A stretch of 13,872 bases of DNA from assembly GCA_959027945.1 (NCBI GenBank), contig CAUFRO010000047.1, positions 1-13,872 on the forward strand, read 5' to 3'. Origin of the DNA: an uncultured Collinsella sp. GTDB lineage: Bacteria; Actinomycetota; Coriobacteriia; Coriobacteriales; Coriobacteriaceae. The notes under the pieces were generated by a model that was given only the letters and a program-made list of their open reading frames with translations, made no database searches and had not been told where the DNA came from. Positions 1 to 6,739 of this stretch are shown one piece after another (position 1 is the first letter of the stretch; every line of letters begins with the position of its first letter). Both the position numbers and the translations under genes were made by a program.

Positions 1-421
1 GCGTAAAGGAGCAGACGGCGCCGCCCAGGATAGCGGGGGCGACGTTATCGGGATGCCCTTCGACCTCGGTGGCAATGCGGACGAGCTCGGCGCGGTCGAC
101 GGTGTGGCCCGTCAGCGCGGCGGCGGCCATGATGCCGGCGACGACGCAGGTGGAGCTGGAACCCAGGCCACGGGCGACGGGCACGTCGGTCTGAATGTCG
201 ATAGCGACGGGGAAGGCCGGCTCGCTCCAGGCGGCCAGAGCATCGACAAAGCTCACATAGACCAGGTTATTCTCGTTTTGGAACTCCTCGGGGCAGCCCG
301 TGATGGTGAGCTTGTCGGCGCGCTCGAAGGTGAAGTGCGAGTAGAGGCTGACGGCCATGCCGAGGGTGTCGTAGCCGATGCCTAGGTTGGCGCTGGTTGC
401 TGGGACGGTGATTTTGATCAT
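1..421 (-). CDS. thrB: Homoserine kinase, N-terminal 140 residues (3' end outside window)
   Basis: Cytoplasmic GHMP-family kinase that phosphorylates L-homoserine to O-phosphohomoserine with ATP, the step before threonine synthase. The reading frame starts at the ATG at 421 (MIKITVPATSANLGIGYDTL, typical of ThrB) and runs off the left edge after 140 codons. The glycine/serine-rich ATP-binding motif PVARGLGSSST is at residues 81-91 and the GHPDN motif at 122-126. A strong Shine-Dalgarno, AGGAGGA on the minus strand (427-433), sits at good spacing. The gene is downstream of thrC on the same strand, but about 200 nt away and separated by a thrC terminator and a long inverted repeat that ends just before the ribosome-binding site. 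I see no convincing promoter in the gap, so expression may depend on readthrough. Identity is firm. Confidence 0.95.
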   Translation of the reverse strand, partial: MIKITVPATSANLGIGYDTLGMAVSLYSHFTFERADKLTITGCPEEFQNENNLVYVSFVDALAAWSEPAFPVAIDIQTDVPVARGLGSSSTCVVAGIMAAAALTGHTVDRAELVRIATEVEGHPDNVAPAILGGAVCSFT

Positions 422-435
422 GTGGGTCCTCCTGG

Positions 436-547
436 GCGGGTCTGGCCGTTTAGTTCGCTGTTCGGGCAGTCCTGGCTCGCTCGGAAAGCACATTAAGTGC
501 TTTCCGGCTCGTGCGGAACTCGCGACGAACTAAACGGCCAGACCCGC
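436..547. repeat. Long two-tier inverted repeat between thrC and thrB
   Basis: The outer arms, 436-457 and 526-547, are perfect 22-bp complements containing GGCCGTTTAGTTCG. Inside lies a second perfect hairpin, 482-491 with 497-506 (CGGAAAGCAC/GTGCTTTCCG, 5-nt loop). The 112-nt structure lies between the thrC terminator and the thrB ribosome-binding site, only about 3 nt from the latter. It has no T-tract, so it is not a standard terminator. It may be an mRNA-stabilising or processing hairpin, or a small mobile fold-back element. Its layout parallels the larger hairpin after asd at 4845-4974. Confidence 0.85.
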
Positions 548-574
548 TCGCATGCTCGTCATCATCCCGAAAGC

Positions 575-613
575 TAAATAAAAAGAAGGTGCGCCGGCTT
601 CCGCCGGCGCCTT
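575..613 (-). terminator. Rho-independent terminator of thrC
   Basis: Read on the minus strand, GCGCCGGC/GCCGGCGC forms a perfect 8-bp stem (603-610 with 591-598) around a GGAA loop. Flanking A/T pairs extend it and a T-rich run (CTTCTTTTTATTT) follows. It starts about 10 nt after the thrC stop and would separate thrC from thrB unless read through. Confidence 0.8.
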
Positions 614-622
614 ATAAGGGGT

Positions 623-2140
623 TTAGTTGGTTGCCATCTTTTTTGCTGCAGACTCGACGTAGCTTGCCATCTCATCGACGTCGCAGACGTCTTCGAAGCG
701 GACGGGCTTGGACTCGAGCTCGGCGAGCTGGGTCGGGGCGACCGTGTTGGAGGCCTGCTCGAGCACGCGCATGGCCTCAAAGTCGTCCTCGGGAACGTCG
801 AGGCCCAGGGCGTCGCAGCAGGCGCGCGGGAACTTGTAGGGGCTGGCGGTCGAAAGCAGGACGCGGGCCTTGGCGCCCTCGGCGGGAGCGACCTGCTCAA
901 AGACGTGATAACCACAAGCGGTGTGCGGGTCGATTACGTAGCCGTTCGCATCCCAGCAGCTCTTGATGGCAGTGCGGACCTCGTCCTCGCTGGCCCAGCC
1001 GCAGCCAAAGACGCTCTGAATCTTGGCCAGCAGCTCGGCGGGCACCTCGTAGCGACCCGTCTGCGCCAGCTGCTCCATAAGGCCGGCAACGAGCTCACAG
1101 TCGCCATCGGACAGGAAGTACAGCATGCGCTCCAGGTTAGAGCTGATGAGGATGTCCATCGACGGCGAGATGGTCGTGAAGAACGGACGGTTGCGGTCGT
1201 AGACGCCGGTGGTCAGGAAGTCGGCCAGCACGTTGTTCTTGTCGCTCGCGACGATGAGCTTGGCGACGGGCAGACCCATGCGCTTGGCATAGTAGCCGGC
1301 CAGGATATCGCCAAAGTTGCCAGTCGGCACGCAGAACTCAATGGCGTCGCCGGCCTCGATGGCGCCGGCGCGCAGCAGCTGCGCATAGGCGGCAAAGTAG
1401 TAGACGACCTGCGGCACCAGGCGGCCGACGTTGATGGAGTTGGCGCTCGAAAGCACGGTGCCGGCAGCTTCCAGGCGCTCGGCAAGCTCCTTATCGGCAA
1501 AGATGCGCTTGACGGCGCTCTGGGCGTCGTCAAAGTTGCCGCGGATGCCGCAGACGGCGACGTTGTCGCCCTTCTGCGTGGACATCTGCAGGTTCTGGAC
1601 GCGGCTGACCTTGCCCTCGGGATAAAAGACGGTGATGCCCGTGCCCGGAGCGTCGGCAAAACCGGCGAGCGCGGCCTTGCCCGTGTCGCCCGACGTGGCG
1701 GTGACGATCATGATGCGCTCGGCGCCGCCGTCCTTGGCGGAAGTGCGGGCCATCAGACGGGGGAGCATCTGCAGGGCGACGTCCTTGAAGGCGCTCGTGG
1801 GGCCGCCAAAGAGCTCCATCACATAGGTCTGAGGGGCATCAGCGCCCGGCGCAGCGTCGAGCTTGACGAGCGGCGTAACCTCTTCACTCGCAAACGTGCC
1901 GCGGTATGCCTCGTCGACACACGCCGAAATTTCTTCGGCCGTGTAATCATTCAGTAACATTCCCAACACATCTTGAGCGATTTCAAAGTACGATTTATCT
2001 GCAAGCGAGCTGATATCGACCTGCTGGGTGCCGAGCTCGTCCGAGACAAACAAACCCCCGTCGGGAGCGATGCCGGTGCGGATTGCCACCTTACTTGAGC
2101 ACGATAAAGTGCGTCCTCGTGTACTATGATAAGTTCCCAT
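623..2140 (-). CDS. thrC: Threonine synthase
   Basis: PLP-dependent cytoplasmic enzyme converting O-phosphohomoserine to L-threonine and phosphate. The 505-residue product begins MGTYHSTRGRTLS and soon has APDGGLFV, as expected for threonine synthases. The PLP-lysine motif GGPTSAFKD places Lys at residue 119; the phosphate-binding TATSGDTG is at 147-154. The length fits the long bacterial/fungal-type class. An in-frame ATG exists 15 codons upstream (2185), but the start at 2140 has GAGGAG on the minus strand (2150-2155) about 9 nt before it and matches the family's N-terminus. It diverges from lysC across about 100 nt, so the two probably have back-to-back promoters. A terminator follows at 575-613. 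Confidence 0.95.
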   Translation of the reverse strand: MGTYHSTRGRTLSCSSKVAIRTGIAPDGGLFVSDELGTQQVDISSLADKSYFEIAQDVLGMLLNDYTAEEISACVDEAYRGTFASEEVTPLVKLDAAPGADAPQTYVMELFGGPTSAFKDVALQMLPRLMARTSAKDGGAERIMIVTATSGDTGKAALAGFADAPGTGITVFYPEGKVSRVQNLQMSTQKGDNVAVCGIRGNFDDAQSAVKRIFADKELAERLEAAGTVLSSANSINVGRLVPQVVYYFAAYAQLLRAGAIEAGDAIEFCVPTGNFGDILAGYYAKRMGLPVAKLIVASDKNNVLADFLTTGVYDRNRPFFTTISPSMDILISSNLERMLYFLSDGDCELVAGLMEQLAQTGRYEVPAELLAKIQSVFGCGWASEDEVRTAIKSCWDANGYVIDPHTACGYHVFEQVAPAEGAKARVLLSTASPYKFPRACCDALGLDVPEDDFEAMRVLEQASNTVAPTQLAELESKPVRFEDVCDVDEMASYVESAAKKMATN

Positions 2141-2156
2141 ATAACACTGCTCCTCG

Positions 2157-2191
2157 GATACCTTGGACCCAATCGGTGACCCCATGGTATC
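2157..2191. promoter_or_regulatory. Imperfect inverted repeat in the thrC/lysC divergent intergenic region
   Basis: GATACCTTGG (2157-2166) and CCATGGTATC (2182-2191) are inverted with one mismatch, 15 nt apart, in the only spacer shared by thrC and lysC. A weak -35-like TTGGAC (2163-2168) and -10-like TGGTAT (2185-2190), 16 nt apart, would point toward lysC. This could be an operator controlling both genes. The promoter call is tentative; the symmetry is what the sequence shows. Confidence 0.35.
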
Positions 2192-2243
2192 AGAGCACGC
2201 AAAACAGGTTTGCAGAGGCTTTTAGAAAGGTAACCTCCACGCC

Positions 2244-3632
2244 ATGATAAAAATTGCCAAGTTTGGCGGCTCGTCGGTCGCCGACGCCGAACACTTCAAG
2301 AAGATCAAAGCCATCGTCGATGCCGACCCTGCCCGCCGTTTTGTGGTGGTTTCCGCCTGCGGTCGCCGCTTTAAGGGCGACACCAAGGTGACCGACCTGC
2401 TCTACCTGGTTAACGCGCACGTTAAGTATCACGTGTCGTGCGAGGAACTGCTCGAGGACATTGGCCAGCGCTATTTTGATATCGCTGACGAGCTGGAGCT
2501 CACCTATCCCGTCCGCGAGGAGTTCGCGGCCTTTGCCGAGCGCGCCCGCTCGGGCGGCTACTCCACCGAGGAGCTTGTAAGCCGCGGCGAGTACTTCACC
2601 GCTCGCCTGATGGCCGAGTACCTGGGCCTGCCGTTCCTGGACGCCGCGACGGTTGTGGCGTTCCATCACGACGGTACGCTCAGCATGAATCGCACCTCCG
2701 AGCTGGTGCAGGAGTACGGTCAGCAGGGCGGCTTTGTTATGCCCGGTTTCTACGGCGCGACGCGTGAGGGCCAGATCAAGCTGCTCGACCGTGGCGGCGG
2801 CGATATCTCGGGCTCGATTCTGGCCAAGTGCCTGGGCGCCGATCTGTACGAGAACTGGACCGACGTCTCGGGTTTCTATTCTGCCGATCCGCGTATTGTT
2901 CCCGAGGCCCAGCCCATCGCCCGCGTTACCTACGAGGAGCTGCGCGAGCTTTCGTACATGGGTGCAAGCGTCCTGCACGAGGAGGCCGTGTTCCCTGTGC
3001 GCGAGGCAGGCATTCCGCTGGTCATCAAGAACACCAATGCGCCGCAGGACCCCGGCACCATCATTAGCGAGACGGCTGATGAGGGCGAGGCGGAGCCCAT
3101 CATTACCGGCGTGACCGGCAAGCGCGGCTTTGTCGCCATCAACGTTGCCCGCGACCGCACCAAGCCTCGTGTTGGCTTTATGCGCCGTGCGCTCTCGGTC
3201 TTCGAGCGCTATGACGTTTCCGTCGAGCACATGCCCACCGGTGTCGATCGCTTTGGCGCCGTGGTGCAGGAGCAGGATGTGCACGACTCGCTTTACTCGC
3301 TTGTGGGCGACATTCAGCAGGAGGTCGAGCCGCTCGAGATCGAGGTTGTCGAGGGCTTGGCGCTCATCGCGACCGTCGGTCGTAATCTGCGCGGCCGTGC
3401 GGGTATCTCGGGGCATCTGTTTGGCATGCTTGGCCAGGCCGGCGTGAGCGTGCGTATGATTTCGCAGAGCTGCGACGAGATCAACATCATTATCGGTGTC
3501 GAGGAGAAAGACTTCGACCTGGCGATTCAGACCATCTATCGTGCCTTCTCCGACGAGAACGGCATTGTGAAGGTCTCTGACCTGGAGGCTCCTGCGCCGG
3601 TCGATCCCGCCCTGGCCGCGCTCCATAAGTAG
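2244..3632 (+). CDS. lysC: Aspartate kinase with C-terminal ACT domains
   Basis: Cytoplasmic kinase that phosphorylates L-aspartate to 4-phospho-L-aspartate, the committed step to lysine, threonine and methionine. The 462-residue protein has the KFGGSSV nucleotide/substrate motif at 6-12, VSRGEYFTA at about 112-120, and the kinase-core segment LLDRGGGDISGS (180-191), which replaces the GRGGSD seen in many relatives. Two ACT-like regulatory segments follow, about 290-345 and 370-435 (LALIATVG, then VSVRMISQS), consistent with feedback control by end-product amino acids; which one cannot be read from the sequence. The ribosome-binding site is modest (AAAGGT, 2227-2232). It diverges from thrC and is followed by asd on the same strand, with a hairpin between them. 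No homoserine dehydrogenase domain is fused. The symbol follows family usage; ask/lysC alternatives are possible. Confidence 0.94.
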   Translation: MIKIAKFGGSSVADAEHFKKIKAIVDADPARRFVVVSACGRRFKGDTKVTDLLYLVNAHVKYHVSCEELLEDIGQRYFDIADELELTYPVREEFAAFAERARSGGYSTEELVSRGEYFTARLMAEYLGLPFLDAATVVAFHHDGTLSMNRTSELVQEYGQQGGFVMPGFYGATREGQIKLLDRGGGDISGSILAKCLGADLYENWTDVSGFYSADPRIVPEAQPIARVTYEELRELSYMGASVLHEEAVFPVREAGIPLVIKNTNAPQDPGTIISETADEGEAEPIITGVTGKRGFVAINVARDRTKPRVGFMRRALSVFERYDVSVEHMPTGVDRFGAVVQEQDVHDSLYSLVGDIQQEVEPLEIEVVEGLALIATVGRNLRGRAGISGHLFGMLGQAGVSVRMISQSCDEINIIIGVEEKDFDLAIQTIYRAFSDENGIVKVSDLEAPAPVDPALAALHK

Positions 3633-3677
3633 CTGCCATCCCGGTGGATTTTTGGGACAAGTGCCAATAATCTAGTG

Positions 3678-3737
3678 CGGGGCGTTTCGTTTCGGTTTCG
3701 TTTCGACGGGGCGGGTTTCGTGTCCGCCCCGTTCTTG
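3678..3737 (+). terminator. Terminator or attenuator between lysC and asd
   Basis: ACGGGGCGG (3706-3714) pairs perfectly with CCGCCCCGT (3724-3732) around a 9-nt loop, followed by TCTTGT, a weak intrinsic terminator after lysC. The left arm is duplicated: CGGGGCG followed by TTTCGT occurs at 3678-3690 as well as (with two extra G) at 3707-3719, separated by TTTCG-type repeats. Either copy could pair with the right arm, so alternative folds upstream of asd are possible. Attenuation is inference; a plain terminator is the simpler reading. Confidence 0.5.
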
Positions 3738-3806
3738 TATACACTGGCAACAACAATCGGCCTGCTCGGCGTGCGGGCAAAAGCCATAACCTTTAAAGGG
3801 GGAAGC

Positions 3807-4832
3807 ATGAAACAGTACACGGTTGCTATTTTGGGCGCGACGGGAGCCGTGGGCACCCAGATGCTCGAGTGCCTCAACGAGCAGGAGTTCCCTGTTGGCA
3901 AGCTCAAGCTGCTGGCAAGTGCACGCTCCGCGGGTAAAACCGTCGAGTTCCGCGGCGAGCAGATCGTGATCGAAGAGGCTTGCCCCGAGGCCTTTGAGGG
4001 CTGTGACATTGTGCTTGGCGCTGTCGGCGACGATATTGCGAAGGAGCTGCTGCCCGAGGCCGTCAAGCGCGGCGCCGTCGTGGTCGACAACAGCCATGCC
4101 TTCCGCATGGATCCCGAGGTGCCGCTGGTCGTGCCCGAGATCAATGCCGACGACATCAAGTGGCATCACGGCCTTATCGCCAACCCCAACTGCGCGACCA
4201 TCATCGGCCTGGTTCCCACGTGGCCGTTGCATCAGCTCGCCGGTGTGAAGCGCATGATCGTCTCGACGTATCAGGCGGCTTCGGGTGCTGGCGCTCCTGG
4301 TATGGCCGAGCTTGAGGCTCAGCTGGCCGCCCTGGGCCGTGGCGAGGAGATTCCCGAGCCGCGTGCATTTGCCGCCCAGCTGGCGAGCAACCTGATTCCG
4401 CAGATCGGCGGCGTCAAGGAGGAGGGCTTTACCTCCGAGGAGATGAAGCTACAAAACGAGGGCCGCAAGATTATGCATCTGCCCGAGCTGCGCGTGAACT
4501 GCACCTGCGTGCGCGTGCCCGTGCTGCGTTCGCACTCCGAGAGCATCACGCTCGAGTTCGAGCGTGACATTACGGTTGACGAGGCCCGTGTTGCGCTGGC
4601 TGCCGCTCCGGGCGTGAAGCTGGTTGACGACATGAGCGCCGAGGATGCGCACGACCGTTTCCCCATGCCGATGGACACCTCCGACCAGGACCTGATTTGG
4701 GTCGGTCGTGTGCGCCGCGACATCTCGAACCCCGAGGCTGCGCGCGGCATCACTTTCTGGTGCTGCGGTGACCAAATCCGTAAGGGCGCGGCAACCAACG
4801 CCGTCCAGATCGCTAAGCTGCTCTGCGAGTAG
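3807..4832 (+). CDS. asd: Aspartate-semialdehyde dehydrogenase
   Basis: Cytoplasmic NADPH-dependent enzyme reducing 4-phospho-L-aspartate to L-aspartate 4-semialdehyde, the branch point for lysine, threonine and methionine. The 341-residue product starts MKQYTVAILGATGAVG, a Rossmann nucleotide-binding motif at 8-16. The catalytic motif ANPNCAT puts the nucleophilic Cys at 129, and TYQAASGAG follows at about 151-159. The frame stays open 44 codons upstream, but the ATG at 3807 has AAAGGGGG (3795-3802) directly before it and matches the family start. It follows lysC by 174 nt containing a terminator-like hairpin, so it may have its own promoter; TATACA near 3738 is a possible -10, but I see no clear -35. 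A 130-nt hairpin lies 12 nt after the stop. Confidence 0.95.
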   Translation: MKQYTVAILGATGAVGTQMLECLNEQEFPVGKLKLLASARSAGKTVEFRGEQIVIEEACPEAFEGCDIVLGAVGDDIAKELLPEAVKRGAVVVDNSHAFRMDPEVPLVVPEINADDIKWHHGLIANPNCATIIGLVPTWPLHQLAGVKRMIVSTYQAASGAGAPGMAELEAQLAALGRGEEIPEPRAFAAQLASNLIPQIGGVKEEGFTSEEMKLQNEGRKIMHLPELRVNCTCVRVPVLRSHSESITLEFERDITVDEARVALAAAPGVKLVDDMSAEDAHDRFPMPMDTSDQDLIWVGRVRRDISNPEAARGITFWCCGDQIRKGAATNAVQIAKLLCE

Positions 4833-4844
4833 TGTGACCTGTCC

Positions 4845-4974
4845 GGCGGGGGCCGGGCTTAGTTTTCAGAACGTCCTCGACCATGTGTGGCGCCTTGTCC
4901 TGCTCCTTCGGAGCTGCGGACAAGGCGCCACACTGGTCTGCGGAGTGTTCTGAAAACTAAGCCCGGCCCCCGCC
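4845..4974. repeat. 130-nt three-tier hairpin downstream of asd
   Basis: The outer arms, 4845-4872 and 4947-4974, are perfectly complementary over 28 bp (contains CCGGGCTTAGTTTTCAGAAC). A middle stem of 16 bp (4885-4900 with 4918-4933) is extended by five pairs across one bulged base. An apical GCTCC/GGAGC stem (4902-4906 with 4910-4914) closes the end. It starts 12 nt after the asd stop. The outer stem lacks a T-tract, so it is not a textbook terminator; RNA processing, 3'-end protection or a fold-back mobile element are alternatives. It resembles the element at 436-547 in layout and in having GCGGG at the outer end and TTAGTT at the inner end of each arm. Confidence 0.9.
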
Positions 4975-5047
4975 TGCGATGGGGCCGTTGTTGGTTGGGG
5001 CCGCTGGGCTGATGTGGGGGCGCGTGGCCGTTGCGGGCCCTGGTCCC

Positions 5048-5146
5048 GGCGGCAGCCTCGGCGCTTCGCGCCTGCCGCCTATGGGGACTGCGGGGCGCGG
5101 CCGGCAGCTGCGGCGCGTTGCGCCTGCTGCCTGCGGGGACTTTGGG
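5048..5146 (+). repeat. Two tandem GC-rich hairpins in the asd-ogt spacer
   Basis: The spacer 4975-5209 holds no gene. It is G-rich on the plus strand and contains two related units, about 5048-5095 and 5103-5146. Each has an outer stem (GGCGGCA/TGCCGCC at 5048-5054/5073-5079; GGCAGC/GCTGCC at 5103-5108/5126-5131) and the same apical stem GGCGC/GCGCC with a 3-nt loop. Each is followed by a GGGGACT and a G-run. No T-tract follows. Function unknown; possibly a structured 5' region upstream of the methyltransferase gene. Confidence 0.55.
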
Positions 5147-5151
5147 GTCGA

Positions 5152-5182
5152 TTGGGGTTGTCTGCACAATTCGCGGTATGAT
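5152..5182 (+). promoter_or_regulatory. Possible promoter of the methyltransferase gene
   Basis: TATGAT at 5177-5182 matches the -10 consensus at five of six bases and lies 28 nt before the start codon. The best -35-like hexamer is TTGGGG (5152-5157) with a long 19-nt spacer; TTGTCT (5158-5163) is too close. The -10 is plausible, the -35 uncertain. Confidence 0.35.
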
Positions 5183-5209
5183 GTTGCGGAGTTTTGAAAG
5201 GAGCCGCTG

Positions 5210-5788
5210 GTGGTCACGACGACATTTGCCTCGCCTTTGGGCGAAATCTTGCTTGCCGCTGATGGCCGCGGTCTGACGGGGCTTTGGTTTGAGGGACAGG
5301 AGCACTTTGGCTCCACGCTTCTCAAAGAAGATCCCGAACATGTTGAAGGCGCCGATGCAGTTTCTGGTGCTGGCGGCATGTCGTCGGTGAGTCCGGCAAA
5401 TGGTGCGGCGTCTTCGGTGCTTGAGCGTTCCTGGGCTTGGCTGAATGCTTATTTTGCGGGGCAGGAGCCTCGGTTTACGCCGCCGTTGCATATGATTGGC
5501 ACGGCATTTCAGCGTGAAGTTTGGTATGAGCTGCTTTCTATTCCGCGTGGCGAGGTCGCCACGTATGGCGAGATTGCGGCTCGTGTCGCCGCCCGCCATC
5601 GTGTACCGGGAAACGAGGACCCCGTTGTGTCTCCTCGTGCGGTGGGGGCTGCGGTCGCTCGCAACCCTGTTTCGATTATCGTGCCATGCCATCGCGTGGT
5701 TGCCGCCGACGGATCGCTCAACGGATATGCCGGCGGGCTTGACCGCAAGGAGTGGCTGCTTCGGCTTGAGGGCGCGTACGAGGAATAA
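5210..5788 (+). CDS. ogt: Methylated-DNA--[protein]-cysteine S-methyltransferase
   Basis: Suicide DNA-repair protein that moves an alkyl group from O6-alkylguanine (and O4-alkylthymine) to its own cysteine. The 192-residue product has the canonical active-site motif IIVPCHRVVAADGSLNGYAGG, with the acceptor Cys at 160. The helix-turn-helix DNA-binding region (GTAFQREVWYELLSIPRGEVATYGEIA) covers about 97-123. The start is GTG at 5210, backed by AAAGGAG (5197-5203) at ideal spacing. It is slightly longer than the usual 160-180 residues because of a low-complexity Gly/Ala/Ser linker at about 45-70 and a short insert near 131-141. It stands alone, with structured spacer upstream and a tandem repeat downstream. 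The family is certain; ogt versus adaB/mgt naming is a convention. Confidence 0.93.
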   Translation: MVTTTFASPLGEILLAADGRGLTGLWFEGQEHFGSTLLKEDPEHVEGADAVSGAGGMSSVSPANGAASSVLERSWAWLNAYFAGQEPRFTPPLHMIGTAFQREVWYELLSIPRGEVATYGEIAARVAARHRVPGNEDPVVSPRAVGAAVARNPVSIIVPCHRVVAADGSLNGYAGGLDRKEWLLRLEGAYEE

Positions 5789-5828
5789 CGTTCGAGCACT
5801 TTGCATAGCCAAGATGCCGTGAAAGAAT

Positions 5829-5978
5829 GGGACACGCTTTCCGAATGGAGGCTCAGACGGAAACTACGTCCCGGAATTCCGTTTTAAAGCGGGATGCGCT
5901 TTCCGAATGGCGTCCCAAGCGGAAACCGTGCCCCGGAATACAGCCTCAGAGTGGGACGCCGTTTCCGGTTGAGACCAC
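5829..5978. repeat. 62-bp tandem repeat, about 2.4 units, each with hairpin potential
   Basis: Units begin with GGGA at 5829, 5891 and 5953, an exact 62-bp period. The first two share GCTTTCCGAATGG and CGGAAAC; the third is cut after GTTTCCGG. Unit 1 folds as GGGAC/GTCCC (5829-5833 with 5868-5872) enclosing GCTTTCCG/CGGAAAC. Unit 2 keeps the inner stem and part of the outer. It lies between the methyltransferase gene and the ClC remnant, with no coding capacity of its own. Confidence 0.8.
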
Positions 5979-5994
5979 CTGCTTGGACATCTTT

Positions 5995-6213
5995 CTACGC
6001 CCGCTTCTGCAGGGCGTAGATGGACTTATCCATGTTGAACAGGTAAGCCACGACGCAGACAATAAAGAACATCGGCAAGTTGCCAAAGCCGAAGACTTCG
6101 CAGCCAATAAGGATGGGTGCGAGCAGTGTGTTGGTGGCGCTGCCAAAGACGGCTGCGTAGCCCAGTGCGGCGCAGAGCTCGACGGGCATGCCGAGTTGAG
6201 CCTCGTTATGGCG
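5995..6213 (-). pseudogene. C-terminal remnant of a ClC-type chloride channel
   Basis: The minus frame from about 6213 to the TAG at 5995 reads NEAQLGMPVELCAALGYAAVFG, then SATNTLLAPILIGCEVFGF, then a hydrophobic LPMFFIVCVVAYLF, ending ALQKRA. This resembles the last membrane helices of bacterial voltage-gated ClC channels (family recognition from memory: the TNT/TNC-P-A-GxE-FG pattern). Everything upstream, including the chloride-filter helices, is missing, and the frame is joined to an unrelated Abi fragment in another frame. An internal ATG at 6189 could start a 64-residue peptide, but no ribosome-binding site supports it. Best read as a decayed gene end. Confidence 0.7.
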
Positions 6214-6569
6214 ACATCTGGGTAACAGAAAGGCCCGCGTTCCTCAGAGGCAAGATAGGCAATTCTGCTTCTGAGGTAGATCTCAATTCTGCCGACCGCA
6301 CTGCCGACCGCATCAAACATTAACTGCCGGAGGGCTCGGTCAAATTCATACGTGTAGATGATGGTTTCGAATGTTGTGCCTTCGCGAAAGATGGTAATCC
6401 CGGACTTGCATTTGGTTTTGTAGGGAAACCAGTAGGCCGACAGTCTGTAGTGGTTGGCTTCGACCAAAGCTCGCTCGAGTTCGCTTTGATCAGAGCACTT
6501 AAGACCCTTGTTTTCTGTCAATAGTGCTATTTGTTCGTTGATGGATATCCGCGACTTCTGGTATTTCAT
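6214..6569 (-). pseudogene. N-terminal remnant of an Abi (AbiD/AbiF, Abi_2 family) abortive-infection gene
   Basis: From ATG 6569 the minus frame reads MKYQKSRISINEQIALL, then LVEANHYRLSAYWFPYKT, FREGTTFETIIYTYEFDRAL and GRIEIYLRSRIAYLASE. These features are typical of the first 110-120 residues of Abi_2-family phage-defence proteins, which are usually near 300 residues. After about FCYPD the homology stops at the join with the ClC remnant, and the frame then runs on into non-homologous residues to a stop at 5946. AAGAGG lies just before the ATG, and a promoter-like pair lies at 6640-6666, so a truncated protein may still be made. The segment is richer in A/T than its neighbours, in keeping with horizontal origin. 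Family assignment is by pattern recognition. Confidence 0.7.
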
Positions 6570-6639
6570 TAAGCCTCTTGATAGAAAAAGAGCTGGAGTT
6601 GCGCATCGTTGAGAGGCTTTCCAGCTTTAGCAAAACAAA

Positions 6640-6666
6640 CTTATAAGATGCGACGGGCCGCGTCAA
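6640..6666 (-). promoter_or_regulatory. Possible promoter of the Abi remnant
   Basis: On the minus strand TTGACG (6661-6666) is followed after 15 nt by TATAAG (6640-6645), both close to sigma-70 consensus but with short spacing. It lies about 70 nt before the Abi start. The rest of 6570-6739 shows no gene. Confidence 0.4.
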
Positions 6667-6739
6667 GATAATTACCGGACGGCCTAGGAGGCGGCTGGTT
6701 GGCTGGCTTAAAACCCAGCGCGTGAAATGACGCTCCACG

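Noticed and set aside
905..1957. 350-codon plus-strand open frame
   Set aside because: Antisense shadow of thrC with low-complexity Val/Gly/Ala/Asp content and no ribosome-binding site.
2190..3626. Long open frame of 478 codons on the minus strand
   Set aside because: It is antisense to lysC over its full length and has no family resemblance; it stays open because of the high GC bias at third codon positions.
3675..3806. 44-residue N-terminal extension of Asd
   Set aside because: It reads through the lysC/asd hairpin and lacks a ribosome-binding site; the start at 3807 has both a strong site and the family N-terminus.
4859..5812. 317-codon minus-strand open frame
   Set aside because: Antisense to the alkyltransferase and running through the structured spacer and the asd hairpin; composition is not protein-like.
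5829..5978. CRISPR array
   Set aside because: Only about 2.4 units with a 62-bp period; the between-arm sequences are part of a hairpin unit and no cas genes are nearby.
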